A stretch of DNA of 64,000 nt from Rhabditoides inermis (Eukaryota; Nematoda; Chromadorea; Rhabditida; Rhabditidae). Within the stretch, counting starts at the first letter, position 1. Every line of letters starts with the position of its first letter. This document shows, in pieces, positions 54,728 to 64,000 of this stretch. The DNA lies in contig CAWZYM010000283.1 of the NCBI GenBank assembly GCA_963966185.1, positions 212,501 to 276,500 on the forward strand, given 5' to 3'. The notes below the pieces were generated by a model, which saw only the letters and a program-made list of their open reading frames with translations, ran no database searches and was not told the DNA's origin. A program made the translations under genes and the position numbers.

Positions 54728-56391
54728 TAGAACAAGCTTTGTCTATAAGTTGCTTGCAATATTTTTCGTCACGCAAACGCGTGGAATGATTTGTAGATCT
54801 TCCATGGTTCAGGAGTATCACTTGTCGCTCTTTAGACTTTTAGGGAAATGAGAGCGTTCTGTGCTCATATTCTCTCCCCCCCTCTCCCCCCCTCTCTCTC
54901 TCTATCTCTCGCTGCGGGGGAGGATTCAAGAAACTTCGCATCCATTAAAACCCTCATTTCACATTCATAGTAGTAGAGTATCACACCACCCTCTCCCCCT
55001 CCCTTAGAAAGTAGCATGTCATCGCTGGCTCACCCCATCATAACATGCCCATGAGTACGAAAACCTTTTTTCTGAATTCACATTACACTTTTCGAGTTCT
55101 AAGTTTAGAACTAAGCTGTGCGAAATATGAATGTCCATAGATAATCAAAGAAAGTAAATCATACGTGACGTGATACAATGAGCCGTTCGCAGTTTCACGT
55201 CTAGAGATGAACTTGCCATCACTCTACTCTATCTAAAGTTTCCGTCATTTCTCCAGTTTAAATATCACTCATCGCGCGTCATGGCCGACTATGCACCGGT
55301 GGCGCGCAAGCAGCGGCGCAGTTTGAAGAGACGAATATTCATGTTGTGTACCGGGGATGCAGACTGCATGAAATATGGCCTATCCAACGAGCTTTTTTTA
55401 TTGTTGGTATTGCGTTTATCTCATTACTCATAGAGAGTAACAAGGATATAGCCGTACCAATTGTTCTGAGCCGAAAACAAGACAGAGCCTTGGATTATAA
55501 CGACTGTGAGACAGAGCCTTGGATTATAACAACTGTTATAACTGTGAGCTTGCGTGCAAATTGTGCTCCTGGAGAATCGGAGAGGACTTTATCCGATATT
55601 TTTCAGATCTGGTGTGGCACGATGAACGACAAAGAGGCGGTGCGGAAACTGCGCACCTCGGAGCACTCGCCCGGACCCATTCGGTACGTTCCACCAAACG
55701 TAATTTGCATCTCTATCACATTTGTATTACCATAACATATCACATTTGTATTACCGTAACATATCACATTTGTATTACCGTAACATCAATTATGCACAGA
55801 GTAGCGCCCCGGGAAGCGCTGTATTCCATCTCGTCGCGTCGGTGTTCAAATCGTATTCCGAAAAGCCGCAGGCATCTGCAAATCGCGAGGCTCGCTCCGG
55901 TTTTTGTCACTCAACGAGGCTCATTTTCGATTGCTAACACGCGGAGGGTCGCTTTTAGGCGTTTAGCCCGGGCGAAACGCGCCAGATTTGGCCAATAACA
56001 CCTTTCCGTCTTGGGGAATCGCGAGATTCGGCGAAACGAGTCCTATTACGGTGGGATGACGTGTAGGAGGAAGTCTTGAGCCGTTCGAGTGTGTGTGGGC
56101 GCTACTGTAGCCGCGGTCCAATAGTCTCTTCGAAACACTCCAGAATACGACTGTTCTGAATGCGTTGATATCTCAGCATAACACTTTTGTTCACAATGCT
56201 ATCAATGAAACTGGTCGACTCTCAAAAGAGTGATAGTGTGAAGGCGCACCAAGCGATCGAATCTTGAGTTCACACACACATTCCGTTTCAGAGTGAAGGG
56301 CCCGCTGTCGAACTCGGTGGACTTTGCGCAAGCCTACAACTGCCCTGCCGGCTCGCCCATGAACCCCGTTCACAAGTGTCGCGTGTGGTGA
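41537..56391 (+). CDS. Neprilysin-like membrane zinc metallopeptidase (M13)
   Basis: M13 peptidases are type II membrane ectoenzymes that cut extracellular peptides, including neuropeptides. Twenty-five exons total 2184 nt (727 aa), the usual family length. Residues about 8-26 are the signal anchor, followed by CVSPGC and [10 protein letters not shown]. Active-site parts are VNAFY (520-524), HEITH (562-566, zinc ligands His562 and His566, catalytic Glu563), Glu624 in ENIAD (third ligand) and the C-terminal CRVW. Exons: 41537-41675, 42559-42642, 42686-42763, 43000-43104, 43925-44025, 44212-44316, 44486-44574, 44990-45077, 45533-45603, 45649-45715, 45943-46043, 48724-48830, 49198-49316, 50094-50192, 50463-50546, 50595-50692, 51891-51949, 52053-52121, 52165-52215, 52268-52341, 52755-52822, 52965-53018, 54550-54646, 55607-55683, 56292-56391. 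All catalytic residues are intact. An upstream in-frame ATG at 41363 could lengthen the cytosolic tail. Confidence 0.95.
44333..44484. repeat. (CT)n tract filling neprilysin intron 6
   Basis: CT repeats with AAACTCT and TACACTCT interruptions fill the intron up to the acceptor. Neighbouring introns carry GA (44913-44971), CT/AT (45095-45190) and CT (45474-45516) tracts. Confidence 0.95.
46322..46672. mobile_element. TTAA-flanked MITE with tRNA-like core, copy 3
   Basis: Begins AGGCACAGTGGCGACTTATTT and ends AAGTCGCCACTGTTCCT, flanked by TTAA (46318-46321 and 46673-46676). A minus-strand tRNA-like module at about 46391-46470 has an A-box-like TGGCGAGTGCATG and a perfect B box GGTTCGATTCC. It lies in neprilysin intron 11. 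Confidence 0.88.
46762..46935 (-). CDS. Orphan first exon resembling a GPCR N-terminus and TM1
   Basis: Fifty-eight codons from an ATG to a clean donor (CAG then gtggga). The sequence has three N-glycosylation sequons in an N-terminal tail (NET, NAT and one NxS/T-like region), then a hydrophobic helix [18 protein letters not shown] followed by RK, as in TM1 of a 7TM receptor. I find no following exons on the minus strand down to about 39 kb. It is therefore an exon fragment, a pseudogene or a gene I cannot complete. It is antisense inside neprilysin intron 11, between the MITE at 46322-46672 and a CT repeat. Confidence 0.4.
47556..47620 (+). other. tRNA-like Pol III promoter module
   Basis: Perfect A box TGGTGCAGTGG and B box GGTTCGATCTC about 38 nt apart, without a matching acceptor stem. 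Confidence 0.55.
47723..48455. mobile_element. Palindromic element with a tRNA-like module in each arm
   Basis: Left arm 47723-47959 and right arm 48211-48455 are nearly identical reverse complements separated by about 250 bp. Each arm ends inwardly in a tRNA-like module (47894-47959 plus; 48211-48278 minus) with a perfect A box TGGCCGAATGG and perfect B box GGTTCGATTCC. The left module is followed by TTTTTT, a Pol III terminator-like run. The modules point at each other. The element lies in neprilysin intron 11. Confidence 0.9.
49405..49575 (+). pseudogene. Two degenerate copies of the end of neprilysin exon 13
   Basis: The end of exon 13 (about 49277-49316, encoding [12 protein letters not shown]) is followed by two partial copies: about 49405-49445 (GACCATGAGGCAAAGACCCA) and about 49545-49572 (AAGAACTACTTCGATCACGA). 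Both are inside intron 13 and look like tandem exon duplication relics. Confidence 0.6.
49943..50085 (+). repeat. Three tandem ~55-bp units before neprilysin exon 14
   Basis: The motif GTGCTCACACGAGAGAA recurs three times at 49967, 50012 and 50058 with related spacers. The array ends 9 bp before the exon 14 start at 50094. Confidence 0.85.
51297..51365 (+). other. tRNA-like module near a poly-G tract
   Basis: TAGTGTTGTGG (A-box-like) and AGTTCGGTTCC (B-box-like) about 45 nt apart. A run of 14 guanines lies upstream at 51181-51194 in a GC-rich segment with short palindromes. Confidence 0.45.
51569..51868. mobile_element. Foldback/TIR element, family D copy 2
   Basis: Arms of about 105 bp (51569-51674 and 51768-51868) are nearly perfect reverse complements, with TTATCTTTTAAAAGGACTTC at the outer end. 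Inner motifs match the element at 1232-1742. The right end is 22 bp upstream of neprilysin exon 17. Confidence 0.9.
53160..53275. repeat. ACAAGGGGTCC tandem units plus dispersed repeat
   Basis: ACAAGGGGTCC occurs three times (about 53165-53205). It is followed by a block at about 53217-53273 that resembles 25351-25407 (shared TTACGCCTTCAT and GGATGTGT and CAATACCT). Both lie in introns. Confidence 0.65.
55481..55790. repeat. Two small tandem duplications around neprilysin exon 24
   Basis: AGACAGAGCCTTGGATTATA is duplicated at about 55480-55530 upstream of exon 24. After it, a 24-bp unit (core CACATTTGTATTACCGTAAC) is repeated three times at about 55715-55787. Confidence 0.9.
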
Positions 56392-56459
56392 TTGGAGATG
56401 AGAGCGGCACCCTAATTTGCGCCCGGCCCCCGCCCCGTCGCCGTCGCCGCGCGCCGGCC

Positions 56460-56470
56460 CCCTTATATTC
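56460..56470 (+). promoter_or_regulatory. Possible TATA box of the peptide-precursor gene
   Basis: CCTTATATTCC about 60 nt upstream of the start codon at 56525, in an otherwise GC-rich segment only 70-130 nt after the neprilysin stop codon. The two genes are in tandem and very close. Confidence 0.35.
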
Positions 56471-56524
56471 CCCGGCCGACCCCGCCCCTCCTCACTCCAT
56501 ACTCACTCACGCATACACATAGCT

Positions 56525-58566
<2,042 letters not shown>

Positions 58567-58572
58567 GTGGGA

Positions 58573-58678
58573 GAGGGAGGAGAGAGAGAGAGAGAGAGAG
58601 AGGGGGGAAGAGAGAAAGAGAGAGAGAGAGGGGGGGAGAGGGGCGAGAGGGAGAGAGAGAGAGGGAGAGAGAGAGAGA
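58573..58678. repeat. (GA)n/GGGA tract after peptide exon
   Basis: GA-rich repeat beginning 7 nt after the exon 2 donor on the coding strand. Confidence 0.95.
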
Positions 58679-58979
58679 TTATGTACTCCTGTACGTACTT
58701 TTCTGTAACGAGGAAAGCCGCTGGGGAGAGAACGAAGTTGCCGAGGGTGGTAGTGATTTCGGGCGGAGAGAGTACTAGAATAGTGCAATAGTGCGCGCCA
58801 AGGTCGTTTACGCTATGATGTCGCGTCGTTTTAACCTCTATAGTTTATGCATTTGTAGTGAAAACGCGGGTAAAAATAAAACAGGGAAATACACTTTGAT
58901 GACGTGGACCTTGACCAGGTTCTGGGGCGAACTCCTCTCAGATTCTGACTATGTGTGTATACTTATTCTGCAGTAGGTT

Positions 58980-59780
58980 TGTTTGTAGATCACTCCGGAA
59001 GGTAGGTAGAAACTTGTCGAGAACCGCTGTTTTTACCGCAAGGTGTGAGTGTTGCCGGGATCTACCTTGATTAAATGTGGCTTCAAACGTTTTCAGTTTC
59101 TGGTATTCCTATATTTGCATGACCTTTCGACGAACAATGGGTGGAAAAACAAAAAAAAAGTGGCAGTAGGGCGAAAGGGGATTGCCGGTTGTATATTGGA
59201 TTGGAGCAACGATTCGGTTAGCGTCGACCTCCACTAACGAAACCAGCAATGTTTCACCCTTTTTAAATGGATAGAAAATAGAGGTCGGTTCCGTTTGCAG
59301 ACTGAACGGAAAAAAGTAAAGTACAAAGACTATAGCTCTCACCGACTCTTTTATGGGCGCATTTGCAGTGGCGTAAAACGGAAATGAAACAAAAAAGGGA
59401 AAAAGAGGTATAGTGCAAATGACTCACTCCACTAACCAGCTTCGTTTTGCAGCTCTAGACGTTCACCCTACCGTAACCCGCCCGCCGCGTGCCGCCAAAG
59501 AGCCAATAATGCATCCCTCAACCAATAATGCATGTTCTACTTATCGTCGTCCGCAAAGTATATTTCGACATAGAGTGTCCGTGAGCCTGCTGTGATTCGT
59601 GTATTCCAACGTTGAGAGAGAAAGCCCCCCGAATGTTTGCTGCTGTGAGTTCGCCCCTACCACATTTGCCCCCGATAAAACATCTTTGTTATAATGAAGT
59701 TTTTTCTCTCTGAAATACGGAACTGAGGGAGACCATGATTCCGTGGAATCCGTGGAATCCACGGATTTGGGTCATCGCGG
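58980..59780. other. Unannotated stretch
   Basis: No gene recognised. Contains possible terminal acceptor for the peptide gene (TTTTGCAG at 59445-59452) and a CCGTGGAATCC duplication near 59741-59760. Confidence 0.4.
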
Positions 59781-59797
59781 ATGAACAGTACTGTACT

Positions 59798-60170
59798 GCC
59801 ACATGTGAGCAAGGCAGCACTAGGCAGTTTTTTTCTCCCTCTATTTTTTTTTCTTGTTCAGATTAGATACTTGATAATACTTGATATGTTCGTGAAGGAC
59901 AGAAAAGTTCTTGAGATTCTGATGTGTCTACAAATAGCATGCATACAAATATCTTATGCCTGGAGAATGATGATCGCCAATATTTTAGAAAATCATGAAC
60001 GAAAATAATGCAACGATAGAGTATGGGATAAAAAGTAGCTGCTACTACTACCGCAATACATAACTGGGAGATATACTGTCACATGTGAGCAAGGCTGCAC
60101 TAGGCAGTTTTTTTTCTCTCCCATCTCTGATTTTTTTTCATAACTTGTTCAGATTAGATACTTGATAATA
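59798..60170 (+). repeat. Direct repeat of ~95 bp
   Basis: A block from ACATGTGAGCAAGGC through GCACTAGGCAGTTTTTTTC to TTCAGATTAGATACTTGATA occurs at about 59798-59885 and again at about 60080-60172, about 283 bp apart. Confidence 0.85.
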
Positions 60171-60424
60171 CTCATGCAAGAATCGAGGAGGAGGCAATGA
60201 AAATGAAAGATCATGAAATAACAAACGAAATGACAAAAGGGAATCATTTTTTCGACCTACACCAAAAAGAAGTTCACAAAAAAACACATATTTCTTGATA
60301 TTCAAATCATGCATCTAGTGGGTTTGCCTGGTGATCATATCCGTCTTCGAGTGTATATAAGACGAGTCGCACGTTGGTTTCGAGCAGTGCTTCTTGGACT
60401 GCAGCCCACTTCGCATCCGTAAGG

Positions 60425-60600
60425 TTCTAGAAATCATGTGACATGAGCCGAGTGGCTTACCGTATCAAGTTGGAAAGTATTCTCGACTTGATACGGACTT
60501 GATACGGTAGGATACGGTAGGTCGAGGATACGGTAGGTTATTATTAGGCATCGGTAATAATCTAGAAATCATGTGACATGAGCCGAGAGGCTTGTTCACC
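60425..60600. repeat. GATACGGTAG units between two copies of a 30-bp block
   Basis: CTAGAAATCATGTGACATGA is present at 60427 and 60562. Between them GATACGG occurs several times with its inverse CCGTATC, so the segment can form hairpins. Confidence 0.8.
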
Positions 60601-60685
60601 ATTACTTTCTTATCACTACTTTCTCTAGTATTTTGTCAAAATTGCTATCAACTGCTGCACATCGGTGCTATACTAGCCTGGACCG

Positions 60686-61215
60686 TCCTACTAGGAAACT
60701 AGAATCTGACCCCCGTCCTAGTAGGAAACTAGAATGGGTTTCGGAAACTAGGAGACTAGTTAGTCGACTATATAGGACAGCTGCTTGTATCGCCTACATA
60801 GTTGACTAGATAGTCGACTATGTAGGAAGAAAACATAATTTTATAATATTCATCAAAATAATATAAATGTCATCAAAAGAGTGCTCTTGTTGATGCGTTT
60901 TAGTTTTTGAGTATTCACACATGTTCTTGATCAAAAAACTGGATCGTGGAAGTGCTAAGCGTATATTTCTTGCTGCGGGATTGTGTTCTCAAAAGAGACG
61001 TTCCTGCCGTCGTGCCCAGATAGCGCAGTGGTAAGAGTGCAGAATAGTAAACATGTAATAAATGGTAGATCGTAAGTTCAAATCTTGTCGTTCCCTCCTA
61101 TATAGTCGCCTAGAATCTCTCCTACATAGTGCACTACGGTTATTCATATAGGTGCCTAGATCAGTGGTTCTAGTAGCCTATATAGGACAGATTCTAGGCC
61201 GCCTAGTAGTGGGGG
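60686..61215. mobile_element. Inverted-repeat element with tRNA-like module
   Basis: The left end CCCCCGTCCTAGTAGG and right end CCTAGTAGTGGGGG are imperfect inverted repeats. The left part contains a tandem copy of the CCTAGTAGGAAACTAGAAT motif and several TAGTCGACTA palindromes. A plus-strand tRNA-like module at about 61019-61092 has a perfect A box TAGCGCAGTGG and a degenerate B box AGTTCAAATCT. Confidence 0.65.
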
Positions 61216-61247
61216 TTCAGCCGAGTAAGTAGGTAATTAGTAAATCA

Positions 61248-61312
61248 TACAACATACATCATACCATCATACTATCATACCATCATACCATCATACCATC
61301 ATACCATCATAC
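61248..61312. repeat. (CATCATAC)n minisatellite
   Basis: About eight units of CATCATAC with minor changes. Confidence 0.95.
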
Positions 61313-61431
61313 AACCAAACAACCATACAGTGACGAGCGGAAGCGCCAGCTCATGCAAATAGCGATAAAACACACGAGCTGCTGCCAGTGACGAGCGGAA
61401 GGGTGTGCGAGGAACAGAGGCTTGTATGTGT

Positions 61432-62114
61432 TTGTGAGAACTAGCAGCTAGACAAGAACACGTAAGAGAAGAGAGTTTATGATAGAGCATGTGAGAACCG
61501 ATCAATACAATTAGAGCACAAACAATGTGGGAGTCTCAGATGAGAACTAATGACTCTCATGAGAACTCCGGAATGAGAACTGTCCAATGGGTTGGGTGAT
61601 CCCCTTATATACTGGTCTGTGGGGGCGGGTCGATCTACCCGGTTGATACGCAGTCTGGGTGATAGCACATGGAATGGAGAGAGTGCATGACGAGGCAATG
61701 GGGGCCAACGGATGGGGTGTGTTGGTAGATCAGGGGCGGATGGGCCAATCACTGATGTAAGGGGGCGGGGCGCTGGATCTAGCGGGCACGCCCTAATGTC
61801 CTGGGGCTGCCGGGTTACTGTAGCTCGGATGAGTGACGGCGTGCGAGAGAGGCGAGCACGGCGGCGTCGCGGCAGCTCCCGTCTTCCATGGCTCCATCTC
61901 GGCTCTGCTCTTCTCGGTCTCGGTTGGTGTAGTTCCCACCTGGAATAGCCACTCTTTGGTCCCTTTCACTCCCAGGCACTACGTACGTAGGGCTGGTACC
62001 GCGCCTCTGTCGGTACCGCGCCTCTGTCGGTACCGCGCCTCTGTCGGTTAAGAAGCCCTGTTGTCCCAGCCTACAAGACGAGTGCACACATAGTGAACCT
62101 CACACTATGTGACA
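61432..62114 (-). mobile_element. Possible solo LTR
   Basis: On the minus strand a purine-rich AAAAGGTGGGGAGA precedes TGTCACATAG, as a polypurine tract precedes a 3' LTR. A TATATAAG box follows about 500 nt on (plus 61605-61611), then CATAAACTC and a TTCTCACA end. Three tandem GGTACCGCGCCTCTGTC units (61996-62047) lie in the presumed U3. I cannot find the second LTR or a target duplication. The last exon of the minus-strand gene is predicted across the same boundary, so one of the two calls may be wrong. Confidence 0.35.
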
Positions 62115-63984
62115 TCTCCCCACCTTTTACCAAGTCGAAGCGTCCACGATTCGACTGAAGGTGTCCACTTTGCACTCGTCGAAGAATCTTCTCCGTCCGA
62201 TCGTCTGTTTCTCGATTCCTAAAGGAGAGAGAATTAGACCAAATTCTAATATCTATACCATTTCAATCCGCTCAACTGTACACGATTGCAGGATATATGG
62301 AAAGAATGATAGGAGTAAATAAAGAAGGAAATACACCTTTCTTTTCGCCTCACTTCTGTAACTATTAAAATAGATAAGAAAGCAGTATTCGACACTACGG
62401 CCGATTTTAATCGAAAGTGAATATATAAACAACACTGTTTACAAAAAAAAGTAAAAAAAGACATACCTGTCCAGCGAGATCCTGTTGAGAGAGCGTCTCC
62501 TCAGTCCATTTGCTGTGTACGTTGTCTGGATAAACTTGTTCATTCCCGCGCGAATTAGTCGAGGCGATTCCGCGTACTTTGTGAAACGTATCCTCTTCAG
62601 AAGACAGCTTCTCCTGAATTTTCCGATAAAGTTAAAGAGAAAACAAAAAAGACAAAGGTAGTCTACACTCCAGTACAACTAAGGTAATATTCTACATTGT
62701 GATTACTGTATACACTCTACAGTACCCCAATACCTGGTGACTGTCGAGTCGTCTCCCGGCCGGTCATCTCCGGTCCGTCCGCCAGTCAGCATACTGCCGC
62801 TGTGACCCGGTGTGAGGTGCGCGTCGCTTCTTTCCGCGAGAATGTCAGCCATCTGCCTGTCCTCAAGAAAAAAGTATGAATAAATGGATTATTGATTGAT
62901 TGAAATCAATCGAGACCAATCGTGTCGCCGTAATGATACTATAGTACTACATGTCTTTCGACATTCAAAGACAATGTGTCTCATCTGTCGATGCTTCAAC
63001 CGAAAAAATCGATTTCGCCATTGTAGCTTGGCAAACGCTGTTCCGCTCGCTTTGCGCGTTGCGTAACAAGATCGAGAATGCAAAGACTCACGCTTCAGTT
63101 ACTTCTCGAAAGCTTCACATAGAACTAGCTTTGTATACTCAGCTATACAGTCCTGACTAGAGTGTACCTGTACTCACCTGTCCCGAGTCCCGTCGTCCTT
63201 CCCGTGTGAAGATCGGAAGTGCGATGGCATCCGTACCTGGAATACTGTTCTGATTAGACAGTTTCTGTCCGCAATCGATTGGCTTACGAGTCCAACCGCT
63301 AAATACCTGAAAAAAAAACAATTTCATCTGTCTCGAGAGAGAGAGAAATAGAGAGAGAGAGAGAGCGTGCTCTGAGGCATCTCACCTTACCAGTCACTCT
63401 ACCACTTCTCTGTCCGTTCTTTCTCCGCTTTGCCTACGCAAAAAGAGAGATACCAACAAAAAACACAGTGCGAGTTGAACCACTACGGATTCGGAAGTTA
63501 CATTCAGACACCATAAACCAATAAAACTATTGTACGTCTACTCTGAAACTGTAAAGTAATTCACTTCGCTACAATAACAACTACCGTATACCTAAAGCGA
63601 ATACACCTTGGCCACTACAAGTGAAAGTGATAACATGTCAACGAGTGAATGTTCAAAACACTAGTGCGCACCTGTACTCCAAGCGAGTCTGTCTGCCTTG
63701 TCCGGCTGCTCCATCTTGGCAAACTCGAAGTGCGGCGAGATCATCTGCGCCCGCGTCTTCTTCTTCCGCGGTCGACCTGGATGAGTTATCCCCAGTCCAG
63801 TACTGTCCATCCCGCTAACTACGGTATATCAAACAAATGAAATAATGATAAGATACTAACCGTGTCCGTCCGGTTCTCCTCGAGAATCGACGCTTCCAGC
63901 CCTGACTTGTCCGCTCTTCCGCGCAACTTGTCGCCTGCTGCCCTGCCGTTGCAGTTGTTGATCGTAGATGAGAGACGACCTCCT
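62071..63984 (-). CDS. AT-hook-containing protein, 5' end outside window
   Basis: Exons chained in one frame on the minus strand: 63984-63861, 63814-63672, 63433-63403, 63306-63178, 62856-62734, 62613-62467 and 62218-62071. The second contains HPGRPRKKKTRAQ, an AT-hook-like GRPRKKK motif that would bind the minor groove of AT-rich DNA, followed by ISPHFEFAKMEQPDKADRLAW. The rest is charged and probably disordered. Several exons are also open in a second frame with other splice choices (for example 62856-62734 can start at ATGGCTGAC), so the model after the AT-hook exon is uncertain. I do not recognise the family. The final exon may be LTR-derived. Confidence 0.45.
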
Positions 63985-64000
63985 CTACAAAAATGTCCCA

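Overview
The window is animal nuclear DNA: genes are split into many short exons (about 30-350 nt) with GT-AG introns from about 40 nt to several kb, and introns are packed with microsatellites and transposon relics. The gene content (FMRFamide-type peptide receptor, M13 neprilysin, allatostatin-C-like peptide precursor, class-A ABC transporter, RPUSD2-type pseudouridine synthase) and many-small-exon architecture suggest an ecdysozoan, most likely a nematode; this is inference.

Layout: 1-300 CTCACGCT minisatellite; 1.2-2.6 kb two non-autonomous elements and an inverted fragment of the neighbouring ABC transporter gene; 3.15-15.4 kb (+) a 45-exon ABCA full transporter (1677 aa by my splice model); 15.76-33.6 kb (-) a 15-exon RPUSD2-type pseudouridine synthase (487 aa), convergent with the transporter, whose introns hold a complete single-exon secreted-protein gene (16.6-17.4 kb, same strand), a reverse-transcriptase LINE (21.3-23.5 kb) and a hAT-type MITE with a perfect 8-bp target duplication (24.25-24.75 kb); 34.0-39.3 kb (+) a 12-exon FMRFamide-type GPCR (381 aa); 41.5-56.4 kb (+) a 25-exon neprilysin (727 aa) with an orphan GPCR-like first exon on the opposite strand inside one intron; 56.5-58.6 kb (+) a small precursor encoding an allatostatin-C-like cyclic peptide; 58.6-62.1 kb repeats; 62.1-64.0 kb (-) part of an AT-hook-containing gene running out of the window. 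The chained exon models close in frame (total lengths divisible by 3), which is the main support for them.

A peptide precursor, a peptide-type GPCR and a membrane peptidase of a peptide-degrading family lie within 25 kb; no functional linkage is shown.

The most unusual feature is a set of about a dozen tRNA-like modules (A box plus B box, no tRNA acceptor stem) that sit inside or beside structurally different mobile elements: all three copies of a TTAA-flanked (piggyBac-like) MITE, both arms of a 0.73-kb palindrome, both flanks of the LINE in inverted orientation, and an inverted-repeat element near 61 kb. Three splice junctions are best modelled as GC-AG introns.
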